DNA of 64,000 nt from Thioalkalivibrio sp. ALJ3 (GCF_000377205.1 NZ_KB897906.1:402272-466271); one strand, 5' to 3'. Positions 18,841 to 28,447 are shown, numbered from the stretch's first letter. Made by a program: numbers and translations. The notes: generated from the sequence alone by a model not told the origin.

Positions 18841-19270
18841 CGCGTAAATGCATTAGCGCCCCAGTATAACGAACACCCCGTACAGCACTCGGTTCTTCCA
18901 CGCGGGCCGGGGGCTTGCCCCCCGTGGCCATCTGCCCGACTCCCTGGCCATGTGCGGGCGCTCGGCATCCACGGATTGCCCGAGCCGTTCCTCAAGGCTC
19001 GCCGCGCGCCCCGCCAGAGACCCCGATACCGCGAACCAGGCCAGTGCACCATCGCAAGAAATTCGAGCTGACTGCCGGAGGGGATGAATTCAGTCTCGAC
19101 CCATTCGCCCCGAGCCGCATCGCCTGGCGGACACACATTCAGCGGCAGGCTCGCGGTCTTCACCTAGACCGTACCGGGCCCGGGCAGGTACTTCGTCACA
19201 TCGCCACTGAGGGTTCGAGCCAGCACTGCCGCCTGGTCGCGCAACGACTCCGCTTGGGGCGCAACCGGCC
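18841..19270. other. intergenic stretch without a recognisable gene
   Basis: About 430 bp between the hypothetical gene and the cynS remnant. Open frames occur on both strands, but none has a ribosome site, a domain or convincing composition. It may include the promoter of the leftward gene and decayed 5' sequence of the cynS locus. Confidence 0.5.
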
Positions 19271-19632
19271 GCCAAACTCACAGCCATCGACAAGGGCACA
19301 GATCGCCGCATCGGAGGTGGCCAGTTGTGCATTCACACGGATACCAAGGCCGAGAAGCTGAGCGGCTTCCTCGGGCTTCGGGCCCGAGGTCGCCCAGGCG
19401 CTGCAGGCGTTCCCGCACAAGCACTGAAACAAGACCCTCCCGACAGACCCGATGATCTGAGGCGATCAACGTCTATGGCGACACGATGAAGGCGCTGATC
19501 CACGAGAAATTCGGCGACGGCATCATGAGCGCGATCGACTTCACCATGGACATCGACAAGGTTGAGGACCCGAAGGGCGACCGCGTCAAGATCACCTGGA
19601 ACGGAAAGGTCCTGCCCTACAAGAGTTGGTAG
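19271..19632 (+). pseudogene. cynS: decayed cyanase (cyanate hydratase) gene
   Basis: The last 58 codons before the TAG at 19630 read [19 protein letters not shown], then IMSAIDF... and end [11 protein letters not shown]: the C-terminal dimerisation and active-site domain of cyanase, including the catalytic Ser of GIMSAIDF. Upstream the homology continues in broken frames. AQIAA-SEV-ASCAF is in one frame (from 19296) and AEKLSGFLGL in another (19349-19378). After a +1 shift comes GPEVAQALQAFPHKH, then an in-frame TGA at 19425 where TGG is expected. PTDPMI is followed by an apparent 11-bp loss that removes the YRLY of YRLYE, including the catalytic Arg. The gene cannot make active cyanase. Intact cyanase converts cyanate and bicarbonate to ammonia and CO2. 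Confidence 0.85.
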
Positions 19633-19657
19633 CGCACCTGCGCCAAGTCACAAACGA

Positions 19658-19688
19658 GAAAAGGCCTGCATCTGCAGGCCTTTTCTTT
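19658..19688. terminator. bidirectional terminator between cynS remnant and tRNA-Ala
   Basis: GAAAAGGCCTGCA-TC-TGCAGGCCTTTTC is a 13-bp perfect stem with T-rich 3' flank on both strands. It would end cynS transcription rightward and tRNA-Ala transcription leftward. Confidence 0.85.
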
Positions 19689-19695
19689 GGGAATG

Positions 19696-19771
<76 letters not shown>

Positions 19772-20142
19772 AATCAAAGCGCGCATTCTAGCAAGTCCGC
19801 GCGGACGCGGGAAGCCCGCTGACCATACCGAACTCCCGCTCTGGCGGTTTCTCGTTGCGGGGCAGGATCCCCCATCAACCCGACATCTAGGGCACAGGGC
19901 GGTCGCAGCGACCCACCGTCCTGGTGAAAACGCGAAACCGAGCACCTTTTTCAGTCGAGGCATGACGCGCAGGTGGCATTTTCATGATGCACGTCACGTC
20001 AAACCTGCTTAGACTTGCTCTAGTCTTAACGTATGTTAGAAGTACGTCGGAAATCCGTCGTATCCGCCGGTTCCTCACAGAGGCGCCCGAGCCGCATGGT
20101 CTGTCGAAACGCTTTCCTCTCCCAATTGCAGCTTGACCCCAC
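19772..20142. other. intergenic region upstream of the phosphodiesterase gene
   Basis: About 370 bp with no supportable gene. It must hold the leftward tRNA-Ala promoter and the rightward promoter of the gene at 20143. An AT-richer patch around 20010-20045 (TTGCTC, TTAACGTATGTTAG) is a possible promoter, but no clear -35/-10 pair is assigned. Confidence 0.4.
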
Positions 20143-20946
20143 ATGAGTCTGTCTGTCCGCATACTGGGCGCTAGCGGCGGGATTGGTCCCAACCGCCGCA
20201 CGACATCGATCCTGATCGACGAAGATATCCTGATCGATGCCGGCAGTGGGGTCGGCGACCTGACTCTGAGCGAATTGCAGAAGATTCGTCACGTATTTCT
20301 GACCCACTCGCATCTGGACCACATCGGTTTTCTGCCGATGCTCGCAGACATGGTGTATTCACCAGACTCGCCGCCGATCCAGATCCACGCGCTGCCGGCC
20401 ACCCTGAAGGCCCTGCGCGAGCACGTGTTCAACTGGGTGATCTGGCCCGATTTCACCTGTCTCCCAACACCCGCGCAGCCCATCCTGGAGTTCCGCCCAA
20501 TCGGGTCGGAAGAACAGGTCACCATCGGGTCGCGCGAGGTTCGCGCACTGCCGGCCCTGCATACCGTTCCCACCGTGGGTTACGGTGTGATTCATCACGA
20601 CGGCATGGGCTTTGCGTTTACCGGCGACACCACGTCGTCGGAGGCCCTTTGGGATGCCCTGAATGCGCTGCCCTATCTGGACTTGCTGATGATCGAGTCC
20701 GGGTTGCCCGACGAGATGGACAGCCTGGCCGATCTGTCCAAGCACTACACCCCACATCGGCTCTCGGACGATCTGGATGCATTGCGTCACGACCCGCGGA
20801 TCGCCATCACCCATCTCAAGCCCGGGCACGAGATGGCCATCCGCCAGCAACTCCAGCAGTCGCAATATGCCAGCCGCATGGTCTTGCTGGAGGGCGCCGA
20901 GCGTTTCGAACTGCACGCCCAGAACAGAACTCTCAAGGCGGGATAG
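20143..20946 (+). CDS. MBL-fold hydrolase, class II cyclic-nucleotide phosphodiesterase-like
   Basis: 267 residues with a metallo-beta-lactamase fold: the metal-binding THSHLDHIGFLP (HxHxDH), GDTTSSEALW (bridging Asp), and a late THLKPGHE His. The layout ILGASGGIGPNRRTTSILID at the N-terminus and HLDHI match class II 3',5'-cyclic-nucleotide phosphodiesterases (yeast PDE1, bacterial CpdP). It would therefore hydrolyse cAMP or a related cyclic nucleotide in the cytoplasm, though MBL specificities drift easily. It lies upstream of phoB with a 117-bp gap that includes a Pho box. Confidence 0.75.
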   Translation: MSLSVRILGASGGIGPNRRTTSILIDEDILIDAGSGVGDLTLSELQKIRHVFLTHSHLDHIGFLPMLADMVYSPDSPPIQIHALPATLKALREHVFNWVIWPDFTCLPTPAQPILEFRPIGSEEQVTIGSREVRALPALHTVPTVGYGVIHHDGMGFAFTGDTTSSEALWDALNALPYLDLLMIESGLPDEMDSLADLSKHYTPHRLSDDLDALRHDPRIAITHLKPGHEMAIRQQLQQSQYASRMVLLEGAERFELHAQNRTLKAG

Positions 20947-21000
20947 GTCCTCATAGGTCCTCAGCCGCGATGCCCCGGCCTGGTGCCGGCCATTCGCTCG

Positions 21001-21018
21001 CCGTCACACAGCTGTAAC
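21001..21018 (+). promoter_or_regulatory. Pho box upstream of phoB
   Basis: CCGTCAC (21001-21007) and CTGTAAC (21012-21018) are two 7-bp PhoB half-sites spaced 11 bp start to start, matching CTGTCAT-N4-CTGTCAT. A possible -10 (TATCTAAT) follows around 21028. PhoB autoregulation of phoBR is the expected consequence. Confidence 0.75.
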
Positions 21019-21063
21019 ATCCCTGCTATCTAATGCAGGGCATCCTGAACTCTGGAATGGGTT

Positions 21064-21753
21064 ATGGCTGTGAAGATTCTGCTGGTCGAGGATGACACCG
21101 CAATCCGCGAAATGCTCCAGCTGCCGCTGCACAAGGCCGGATACGCGGTGCGCGAAGCGGGTGATGTCCGCACCGCCAAGGGCCTGCTATTGGGAGATCC
21201 TCCAGACCTGGTCCTGCTCGACTGGATGCTACCGGACACCAGCGGTCTCGACTGGGCGCGCACGCTGAAGGCCAGCCCGATCACCAAGGACATCCCGATC
21301 ATCATGCTGACCGCCCGCGGCGAGGAAGAAGATCGTGTGCGCGGGCTGGATGTGGGTGCGGACGACTACGTGACCAAACCGTTCTCGCCGCGCGAACTGG
21401 TTGCCCGTATCAAGGCCGTGTTGCGGCGTACCGCGCCGATCACCAGCGAAGAACCGGTGGAGGTCGAGGGTCTGCGCCTGGACCCAGTTTCACATCGTGT
21501 CAGTGGTAACGGCGAGGCCCTTTCAATGGGCCCGACCGAATACAACCTCCTGCACTTCTTCATGACCCACCAGGACCGCGTATTCACCCGCGGCCAGCTA
21601 CTGGACCAGGTCTGGGGCACCAACGTCTACGTCGAGGAACGCACTGTGGACGTGCATATCCGGCGCCTGCGCAAGGCGCTGGCGCTGACCAGGCATGACC
21701 ACCTCGTGCAAACCGTACGCGGATCGGGGTACCGTTTCTCGCAGACTCCCTGA
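21064..21753 (+). CDS. phoB: phosphate regulon response regulator PhoB
   Basis: 229 residues, the length of E. coli PhoB. The receiver domain (1-120) has the acidic pair ED at 9-10, phospho-acceptor Asp53 in [13 protein letters not shown], Thr in MLTARGEE and Lys in [10 protein letters not shown]. The C-terminal OmpR/PhoB winged helix (about 130-229) ends [11 protein letters not shown]. It activates phosphate-starvation genes by binding Pho boxes, several of which occur in this window. It is followed after 45 bp by its kinase gene phoR. Confidence 0.97.
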   Translation: MAVKILLVEDDTAIREMLQLPLHKAGYAVREAGDVRTAKGLLLGDPPDLVLLDWMLPDTSGLDWARTLKASPITKDIPIIMLTARGEEEDRVRGLDVGADDYVTKPFSPRELVARIKAVLRRTAPITSEEPVEVEGLRLDPVSHRVSGNGEALSMGPTEYNLLHFFMTHQDRVFTRGQLLDQVWGTNVYVEERTVDVHIRRLRKALALTRHDHLVQTVRGSGYRFSQTP

Positions 21754-21798
21754 CCGCGGCCGGCGCCGCGGTCTCCCATCACCCCACTCGGTCGTCCG

Positions 21799-23121
21799 AT
21801 GCAATCACGCAACCCCTGGCCTGGTGTCATCGCGGGAACCCTGCTGGTCGGCGTCCCGATCGCGCTGCTTGGCTGGAGCATGGGGCAGTTCTGGGCCACG
21901 ATTGCCTTTCTGCTGGGGGCGGCGCTGTTCTGGAACCTCTCGCATCTGTTGTTGCTGGAGCGCTGGCTGCGCCAGGGTGGGCGCAGCGAACCGCCGGATG
22001 TGCGCGGACTTTGGGGGCTGGCCTTCGACCATCTTTACCGCCGCCGGCGCCGTCACGAACACCGCGTCCATCGGCTGCGCCAATACCTCGAACGCTACCG
22101 TGACTCGGCGCGGGCGATGCCGGACGCAGTCGTCGTGCTGAATGACGATCTGCGCATCGAATGGCTGAACGAAATGGCCACGCAGCTGCTGGGCCTGAAC
22201 TGGCCGGAGGACGAGGGCCAGCGCATCACCCATCTGCTGCGTAATCCAGCGTTCATCGCGTTCATGGAGCGTGCGCGCACCACGCCGGGCAGCGTGACCA
22301 CGCCCTCCCCGCTGTACGACGACCAGCAACTGGAATTCCGGCTGGTCCCCTATGGCGATGCGCAGTACCTGCTGCTGGCACGGGACACCACCCACCTGCA
22401 CCGGCTGGAAGTAATGCGGCGTGACTTCATCGCAAATGTCTCGCACGAGCTGCGCACGCCGCTGACCGTACTGTACGGCGTTGTGGAGACGCTGGAGGAC
22501 GAACTGGCCGACCAGCCGGACAAGGTACGCTCGGTCCAGTTGCTTCGCGAACAGTCCGAACGCATGAAGTTGCTGGTCGACGACTTGCTGACCCTCTCAC
22601 GTCTGGAGACCGGTAGCCCGCAGGGACCACCACAATGGGTCGACGTCGAGGCCATGCTGGACACGCTGAAAGGCGAGGCGGAACTGCTCTCCGGCGACCA
22701 GCGCCATCGTATCGAGATCCACGCGCAGGCCGGACTCGAGTTGCAGGGGACCGAGAGCGAACTGCGCTCGGCCTTCGCCAACCTGTTGTTCAATGCCGTC
22801 AAGTACACGCCTTCGGGCACCCGCATCGAGATCCGCTGGCGGTCCGACCCGGACGGTGCGCGTCTGAGCATGATCGACGAAGGACCGGGGATCGCCCGCC
22901 ACCACCTGCACCGCCTGACCGAACGCTTCTACCGGGTGGACGCCGGCCGCGACCAGCGCCGCGGCGGGACCGGGCTCGGATTGGCCATCGTCAAGCATGT
23001 GCTCGCCCGCCATGGCGGCCATCTGGAGATCGACAGCCAGCTCGGTCGCGGCACACGTTTCACCTGCCTGTTCCCTCTCTCGATCACCCGCACCAAACCG
23101 GCCGAAGCCGCCAGCGGCTGA
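21799..23121 (+). CDS. phoR: phosphate regulon sensor histidine kinase PhoR
   Basis: 440 residues. Two N-terminal membrane segments (about 9-27 and 32-50) lead to an Arg-rich linker, a PAS domain (about 90-195, DAVVVLNDDLRIEWLNEMA), a HisKA domain with the H-box NVSHELRTPLT (His216) and an HATPase domain with NLLFNAVKYTPSG (N box), IDEGPGIA (G1) and GGTGLGLAIVK (G2). It phosphorylates PhoB when the Pst transporter signals phosphate limitation through PhoU. There is no large periplasmic sensor loop, as is usual for PhoR. Confidence 0.96.
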   Translation: MQSRNPWPGVIAGTLLVGVPIALLGWSMGQFWATIAFLLGAALFWNLSHLLLLERWLRQGGRSEPPDVRGLWGLAFDHLYRRRRRHEHRVHRLRQYLERYRDSARAMPDAVVVLNDDLRIEWLNEMATQLLGLNWPEDEGQRITHLLRNPAFIAFMERARTTPGSVTTPSPLYDDQQLEFRLVPYGDAQYLLLARDTTHLHRLEVMRRDFIANVSHELRTPLTVLYGVVETLEDELADQPDKVRSVQLLREQSERMKLLVDDLLTLSRLETGSPQGPPQWVDVEAMLDTLKGEAELLSGDQRHRIEIHAQAGLELQGTESELRSAFANLLFNAVKYTPSGTRIEIRWRSDPDGARLSMIDEGPGIARHHLHRLTERFYRVDAGRDQRRGGTGLGLAIVKHVLARHGGHLEIDSQLGRGTRFTCLFPLSITRTKPAEAASG

Positions 23122-23130
23122 GTCCGCACG

Positions 23131-23170
23131 ATGTCACATGGCTGTCACACGCCCGTCACGGGAGCGTCAA
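23131..23170 (+). promoter_or_regulatory. array of PhoB half-sites upstream of pstS
   Basis: ATGTCAC (23131), CTGTCAC (23142), CCGTCAC (23153) and the weaker GCGTCAA (23164) recur with exact 11-bp spacing, so two PhoB dimers could bind in tandem. A CATAAT -10 element follows at about 23181, placing the array at the -35 position. The pstS start is at 23245. Confidence 0.88.
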
Positions 23171-23244
23171 GCCGGCTGCGCATAATCCCCCACCAAGGTC
23201 GCTCGAGGCGTCCTTGCGAGAATTCCATTCAAGGGGAGATTCCC

Positions 23245-24219
23245 ATGTTGTTGAAGCGCAGCATTCTGGCCCTGGCCACCGCCACTGCACTGGCCGTTAC
23301 GCCGTTTACCGCCTCCGCCGAAGTCGATGCCGACATCCCGGCCTACGAGGCGGTTTCCGGGATTTCCGGCAACCTGTCAAGCATCGGCTCCGACACCCTG
23401 AACAACCTGATGACGCTGTGGGCCGAGGAGTTCCAGAATTTCTACCCGAACGTCAACGTCCAGATCCAGGGCGCCGGCACCTCCACAGCACCGCCGGCCC
23501 TGACCGAGGGCACCGCCGACTTCGGCCCGATGTCGCGCATGCCGCGTGACAGCGAACACGCCGAGTTCGAGCAGCGCCACGGCTACGAGATGACCGCCGT
23601 CCCGGTCGCGATCGACACCATCGCCGTGTACGTGAATCGCGACAACCCGATCGAGGGCCTGACGCTCGAGCAGACCGACGCGATCTTCTCCTCCACCCGT
23701 CGCTGCGGTGGCGCCGAGGACATCACCCGCTGGGGCCAAGTCGGCCTGGACGGTTCCTGGAACAACCGCGACATCACGCTCTACAGCCGTAACGCGGTCT
23801 CCGGCACCTATGGCTTCTTCCGCCAGCACGCCCTGTGCGACGGTGACTTCAAGGATTCGGTCAACGAACAGCCCGGTTCCGCCTCCGTGGTCCAGGGTGT
23901 CTCCGAATCGCTGAACGGCATCGGCTACTCCGGCATCGGCTACATGACCTCCGGCGTGCGCGCCGTCCCGCTGGGTCAAAACGAAGGCGAGTACTACGAA
24001 CCGAACGCCGAAAATGCCTCCACCGGCGATTACCCGCTGGCCCGCTTCCTGTACGTGATGGTCAACAAGCACCCGGAAGACGGTCTGACCCCACGCGCGG
24101 CCGAGTTCCTGAAGATGGTGCTGTCGAAGGAAGGCCAGGAAGTCGTGGTGCGTGACGGGTTCATCCCGCTACCGGCCGCCGTGGCCGAACGCGAGCGCAA
24201 GAACCTCGGCCTGGAATAA
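23245..24219 (+). CDS. pstS: periplasmic phosphate-binding protein PstS
   Basis: 324 residues with a Sec signal peptide (cleavage after about TASA, residue 24) and no lipobox. The mature protein shows the phosphate-binding motifs of Pst[33 protein letters not shown] and [12 protein letters not shown]. It captures phosphate for PstCAB. The ATG at 23245 follows the strong ribosome site AAGGGGAG. A terminator hairpin after it and a separate Pho box before pstC suggest that pstS can be transcribed alone and at a higher level than the permease genes. Confidence 0.96.
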   Translation: MLLKRSILALATATALAVTPFTASAEVDADIPAYEAVSGISGNLSSIGSDTLNNLMTLWAEEFQNFYPNVNVQIQGAGTSTAPPALTEGTADFGPMSRMPRDSEHAEFEQRHGYEMTAVPVAIDTIAVYVNRDNPIEGLTLEQTDAIFSSTRRCGGAEDITRWGQVGLDGSWNNRDITLYSRNAVSGTYGFFRQHALCDGDFKDSVNEQPGSASVVQGVSESLNGIGYSGIGYMTSGVRAVPLGQNEGEYYEPNAENASTGDYPLARFLYVMVNKHPEDGLTPRAAEFLKMVLSKEGQEVVVRDGFIPLPAAVAERERKNLGLE

Positions 24220-24254
24220 TCCAGGTGGCGGGCCGGCCATCTACGGATGGCCCG

Positions 24255-24286
24255 AACCGGGTTCCTCGCGGGGCCCGGTTTTCTTG
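24255..24286 (+). terminator. terminator after pstS
   Basis: AACCGGG ... CCCGGTT followed by TTCTTG, with a second GC-rich hairpin just upstream (CGGGCC ... GGCCCG, 24229-24254). Both lie between pstS and the pstC promoter region. Confidence 0.65.
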
Positions 24287-24338
24287 TGTCCGCCTCATGC
24301 AGTCCGCCTGCTCGACCCGCAATACAGCGTTCAACGGT

Positions 24339-24367
24339 CCGTCACATGGCTGTCACGTTTCTGTCAC
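24339..24367 (+). promoter_or_regulatory. three PhoB half-sites upstream of pstC
   Basis: CCGTCAC (24339), CTGTCAC (24350) and CTGTCAC (24361) are spaced by exactly 11 bp. They lie 61-89 bp before the pstC start and give pstCAB-phoU its own PhoB-dependent promoter, independent of pstS. Confidence 0.88.
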
Positions 24368-24427
24368 GAAGCGGCCGTAGCATGCCGGCCAGTTCCATCC
24401 TACACCTGCCGCATCAGGGGACCCTGA

Positions 24428-26698
24428 ATGTCCAGCCTCACCGCTACCACGACGCTCGGGCGCTTCCAGCGCTGGCGCCGCGCCAAGGACCGTACCGCCC
24501 GTTATACCATCGGCTTTTTCGGTGTGGCCGTGATTGGCGCCCTGACCCTGATGTTCGTGTACCTGGCCAGCGAGACGCTGCCCATGTTCCAGGGGGCGAC
24601 GCTGGAGCCACGCACCGAATACGCGGCCCCTGGCGGCGCCGACACCCGGACCATCCACCTCGCCGTGAACCGCCATCGCGAGATGGCGGTGCGCCTGACC
24701 GAGGACCGGCGCGCTCTGTTCTTCCGCCCCTACAGCGGCGAGATCGTGAAAGAACAGTCACTGCCGATCCCCGAGGATGCGAAGGTCACCACCTTCAGCG
24801 CCGCCGAGCCACGCACGCGCCTGGTGGCCGCGGGCCTGGACAACGGGCAGGTACTTGCCATCGAGTACGAATACAACGAGCGCTTCAGCCCCGAAGGCCG
24901 TCTGTACGACCCGGCGCTGGTCTACCCGCTAGGAGATGAAGACTCCGCGCTGCTGGATGTGGATGACGACGGCCGCGCGATTTCGGTGGTTGGCGTGCAG
25001 CGTGGCTCCAGCGGCATCCGCGTCGCCGCCGCGACGGAAGATGGCGATCTGAAGCTGGTGCGCTTCGAGAAACGCACCTCGATGATGACCGGCGAAACCG
25101 AGGTCCAACGGTCGGCCTACGACCTGCCCTCACTCCCGGATGGCGCAACGCCGACCCGCATCCTGCTCGATATCACGGGCCGCCACATGCTGGTGGGCGA
25201 CGATCAGGGGCAGCTGCACTTCTTCGACATCAACAACCCCGCCCGCGCCAGCCTGGTCGACAGCAAGCGTGTGATCGGCGGCGACGCGGCCGAGGTGACC
25301 TCGCTGGAATATCTGCTGGGCACGGTATCCATCATCGTCGGTGGGTCCGACGGGACGGTCACGCAGTACATGCTGGTGCGCGACGACGACAACGTAAACC
25401 GCATCACCCGCGTCCGCGATTTCCCGTCGCATGCCGGTTCGATCCGCAACATCCAGCCGGAGTACATCCGCAAGGGCTTCCTGACCGCCGACGACCGCGG
25501 CGAGGTCAAGGTCCACTACTCCACCTCGCAGCGGACCCTGATCGAACGCCAGATCACCGACCAGCCGCTGCACCGGGTTTATGTCGACCCGCGCAACCGC
25601 CTGCTGATCGGCATCGACGACCATGAGACCTGGCACCTGCAGGACCTGTCCAACCCGCACCCGGAGGTCTCCTTCCACGTGCTGTGGCAGAAGGTCTGGT
25701 ACGAGGGCCGCTCCGGGGGTGACTACGTCTGGCAGTCGTCCTCGGCCACCGACGAGTTCGAACCGAAGTTCTCGCTGGTACCCCTCACCATCGGCACCAT
25801 CAAGGCCGCGTTCTACGCAATGCTGTTCGCCACTCCGCTGGCAATCATGGGCGCGATCTACAGCGCCTATTTCATGTCGCGGCGCATGCGCAGCATCACC
25901 AAGCCCTCGATCGAGCTGATGGAGGCGCTGCCGACGGTCATCCTCGGCTTCCTGGCCGGATTGTGGCTGGCCCCGTTCATCGAGGCCAATCTGCCGGCGA
26001 TCGCCAGCATCCTGATCCTGATGCCGCTGGGGATGCTGGTCGCTGCGTTCCTATGGACCCGTGTGCTGCCAGAGAATCTGCGCAATCTCGTGCCAGCCGG
26101 CTGGGAGGCCGCCATCCTGATCCCGGTGATCCTGGCCATCGGCTGGCTCTCCGTCTCCATGAGCCCGTTGATCGAGGTCTGGATGTTCGGTGGCGATGCC
26201 CGCCAGTGGCTGACCAACCAGGGCATCACCTACGACCAGCGCAACGCGCTCGTCATCGGCATCGCGATGGGCTTCGCCGTAATCCCGACCATCTACTCGA
26301 TCTCCGAGGACGCGGTCTTCAATGTGCCCAGGCACCTGACCCAGGGCTCGCTGGCGCTGGGCGCGACGCCATGGCAGACGGTCGTGCGCGTGGTGCTACT
26401 GACCGCCAGCCCCGGGATCTTCTCCGCAGTGATGATCGGCTTCGGCCGCGCGGTGGGCGAGACCATGATCGTACTGATGGCGACCGGCAACTCGCCGGTG
26501 GTCAACTTCAACATCTTCGAGGGCATGCGCACGCTCTCCGCGAATATCGCGGTGGAGATGCCGGAGGCCGCCGTCGGCAGCACCCACTTCCGCATCCTGT
26601 TCCTGGCCGCACTGGTCCTGTTCGCGCTGACCTTTGCGGTGAACACGGTCGCCGAGATCGTGCGCCAGCGGCTGCGCCAGAAATACAGCTCCCTTTGA
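24428..26698 (+). CDS. pstC: phosphate ABC transporter permease PstC, enlarged form
   Basis: 756 residues, more than twice E. coli PstC (319). A first membrane helix (about 27-50) is followed by a roughly 390-residue insertion (about 55-445) made of short beta-rich repeats (for example LLDITGRHMLVGDDQGQLHFFDI and GTVSIIVGGSDGTVTQYM), which looks like a beta-propeller and should lie in the periplasm. The C-terminal 300 residues are the permease domain, with the MetI-type loop ([25 protein letters not shown], then GRAVGETMIV). It forms the channel with PstA. Enlarged PstC proteins occur in other gammaproteobacteria; the role of the insertion is not known. Confidence 0.93.
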   Translation: MSSLTATTTLGRFQRWRRAKDRTARYTIGFFGVAVIGALTLMFVYLASETLPMFQGATLEPRTEYAAPGGADTRTIHLAVNRHREMAVRLTEDRRALFFRPYSGEIVKEQSLPIPEDAKVTTFSAAEPRTRLVAAGLDNGQVLAIEYEYNERFSPEGRLYDPALVYPLGDEDSALLDVDDDGRAISVVGVQRGSSGIRVAAATEDGDLKLVRFEKRTSMMTGETEVQRSAYDLPSLPDGATPTRILLDITGRHMLVGDDQGQLHFFDINNPARASLVDSKRVIGGDAAEVTSLEYLLGTVSIIVGGSDGTVTQYMLVRDDDNVNRITRVRDFPSHAGSIRNIQPEYIRKGFLTADDRGEVKVHYSTSQRTLIERQITDQPLHRVYVDPRNRLLIGIDDHETWHLQDLSNPHPEVSFHVLWQKVWYEGRSGGDYVWQSSSATDEFEPKFSLVPLTIGTIKAAFYAMLFATPLAIMGAIYSAYFMSRRMRSITKPSIELMEALPTVILGFLAGLWLAPFIEANLPAIASILILMPLGMLVAAFLWTRVLPENLRNLVPAGWEAAILIPVILAIGWLSVSMSPLIEVWMFGGDARQWLTNQGITYDQRNALVIGIAMGFAVIPTIYSISEDAVFNVPRHLTQGSLALGATPWQTVVRVVLLTASPGIFSAVMIGFGRAVGETMIVLMATGNSPVVNFNIFEGMRTLSANIAVEMPEAAVGSTHFRILFLAALVLFALTFAVNTVAEIVRQRLRQKYSSL

Positions 26699-26708
26699 GG
26701 CATACCCG

Positions 26709-28376
26709 ATGAATCGTTGGTTCAAATCCGGCACCCCGTGGATCTGGCTGAATGCCGGAGCAGTCGCGGCCTCGCTGGTGATGGTCTTCGGCCTGATCCT
26801 GATGATCGCCGTGAACGGCCTCTCCTTCTTCTGGCCCTCCGAGGTTATCGAATTCGAATACCAGACCGAGCAGGACGCCGAGCCCCGACGCATCATGGGC
26901 GAGCTGCAGCGCTCGGAGACGATGACCGCCCAGGCGATGCGCGATGCCGGTTTTGACGTCGCCGAAGGTCAGGACATCGTGGTCCGCCATCTGATCAAGC
27001 GCGGCAACCGCGACCTCGACAGCCGCGACTTCCAGTGGTACCTGGACGACTTCATGTCCGAGTGGGAGCGCCCGCACGACGCGGTGGTGCTGGAACGCCT
27101 GCAATGGGGCGACTTCTACGGCTACATCCGCGAATACCGAGAGGACGGCGAGACGGTCGCCGAGGGTGAGCAGGCGCGCACCGCGTTCGAGGCACGCATG
27201 CCGCAGACCCGCGAGCTGGCCCAGCAGATCGAGCGCATCGAGCGCATCGAGATCGGCCGGGTGAACTTCGATCTGGAGCGGCTGCGCATCGCCCAACGTG
27301 GCGTCGAGCGGGCCACCGACCTGTCGCCCGAAGAACGCGGCCAGCGCCAGGAGGAACTGGACGCCGAACGCGCGGAGCTGGACGCCCGCTACGCCGAACT
27401 CGAGGCCGAACGCAACGCCCTGCGTGACGAACTGGGCCGCTTTGCGATCGTGCTGGAGACCGCCGACGGGCAACACGCGACGATCCCGCTCTCGCGCATC
27501 GTGAACGCCTGGTGGCCGAACGACATGAGCGTGCCAGCCAAGCTGCGCCACTATGTCGTCGCATTCTGGGACTTCATGACCGGCTACCCGCGCGAGGCTA
27601 ACACCGAGGGCGGCATCCTGCCGGCGATCTTCGGCACCGTGCTGATGGTCATCCTGATGTCCATCGTCGTCACCCCGTTCGGCGTGCTCGCCGCGATCTA
27701 CCTGCGCGAATACGCGAAGCAGGGACCGCTGGTGCGCACCATCCGTATCTCGGTCAACAACCTCGCCGGGGTTCCGTCCATCGTATTCGGGGTGTTCGGC
27801 CTCGGGTTCTTCGTCTACCTGATCGGCGGCAACATCGACCAGATCTTCTTCCGCGATGCCCTGCCCTCGCCGACCTTCGGCTCGCCCGCGATCATCTGGG
27901 CCTCGCTGACGCTCGCGCTGCTGACGCTGCCGGTGGTGATCGTCTCCACCGAGGAGGGCCTGACCCGTATCGGCGCCAGCATCCGCCACGGCTCGCTGGC
28001 ACTGGGCGCGACCAAGGCCGAGACCCTGTGGCGCCTGATCGTGCCGCTGTCGGCCCCGGCGATGATGACCGGCCTGATCCTGGCCGTAGCCCGGGCCGCC
28101 GGCGAAGTGGCCCCGCTGATGCTGGTGGGCGTGGTCAAGCTGGCCCCGACCCTGCCGCTGGACGGCAACTTCCCCTATCTGCACCTGGACCGCGCGTTCA
28201 TGCACCTGGGCTTTCACATCTTCGACGTCGGCTTCCAGAGCCCGAACGTCGAGGCTGGCCGCCCGCTGGTCTACGCCACCGCCCTGGTGCTGGTGCTGCT
28301 GATCATCGTGCTCAACCTGACCGCGATCTCGATCCGCAATTACCTGCGCGAGAAATACCGCGCCGACAGCGATTGA
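26709..28376 (+). CDS. pstA: phosphate ABC transporter permease PstA, enlarged form
   Basis: 555 residues against about 296 in E. coli. TM1 (about 14-40) is followed by a roughly 260-residue insertion (41-300) with a charged coiled-coil portion (about 155-245) that includes the repetitive [11 protein letters not shown], encoded by direct repeats of GAGCGCATC near 27231. The permease domain starts at about 301 ([21 protein letters not shown]) and contains the coupling loop [21 protein letters not shown] and [10 protein letters not shown]. It starts 10 bp after pstC. Both permease subunits carry matching enlargements, so the two periplasmic inserts probably interact. Confidence 0.93.
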   Translation: MNRWFKSGTPWIWLNAGAVAASLVMVFGLILMIAVNGLSFFWPSEVIEFEYQTEQDAEPRRIMGELQRSETMTAQAMRDAGFDVAEGQDIVVRHLIKRGNRDLDSRDFQWYLDDFMSEWERPHDAVVLERLQWGDFYGYIREYREDGETVAEGEQARTAFEARMPQTRELAQQIERIERIEIGRVNFDLERLRIAQRGVERATDLSPEERGQRQEELDAERAELDARYAELEAERNALRDELGRFAIVLETADGQHATIPLSRIVNAWWPNDMSVPAKLRHYVVAFWDFMTGYPREANTEGGILPAIFGTVLMVILMSIVVTPFGVLAAIYLREYAKQGPLVRTIRISVNNLAGVPSIVFGVFGLGFFVYLIGGNIDQIFFRDALPSPTFGSPAIIWASLTLALLTLPVVIVSTEEGLTRIGASIRHGSLALGATKAETLWRLIVPLSAPAMMTGLILAVARAAGEVAPLMLVGVVKLAPTLPLDGNFPYLHLDRAFMHLGFHIFDVGFQSPNVEAGRPLVYATALVLVLLIIVLNLTAISIRNYLREKYRADSD

Positions 28377-28427
28377 GGTCCGTCATGCGCAGACTTTCAA
28401 GCCCAGCAGCGACGCAGTCAGTCCCGG

Positions 28428-28447
28428 AAGGCCCCTGGAGGCCTTTT
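28428..28447 (+). terminator. weak hairpin between pstA and pstB
   Basis: AAGGCC-CCTGGA-GGCCTT followed by TT. The 6-bp stem with a four-T run is too short to be a strong terminator, but it could attenuate or mark an RNA processing point between pstCA and pstB-phoU. Confidence 0.35.

Noticed and set aside
18738-19163. Open frames on both strands between the hypothetical gene and the cynS remnant
   Set aside because: No ribosome site, no domain and Arg/Pro/Cys-rich composition; treated as non-coding.
27231-27252. Tandem GAGCGCATC repeats in pstA as a repeat element
   Set aside because: They encode the in-frame coiled-coil repeat IERIERIE and are explained by the protein.
26508-28217. 569-codon open frame antisense to pstC/pstA
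   Set aside because: Rich in His, Gln and Arg, with no recognisable motif, and exactly opposite the conserved permease frame.
28377-28400. Pho box upstream of pstB
   Set aside because: Only one half-site-like CCGTCAT is present, without a partner at 11-bp spacing.
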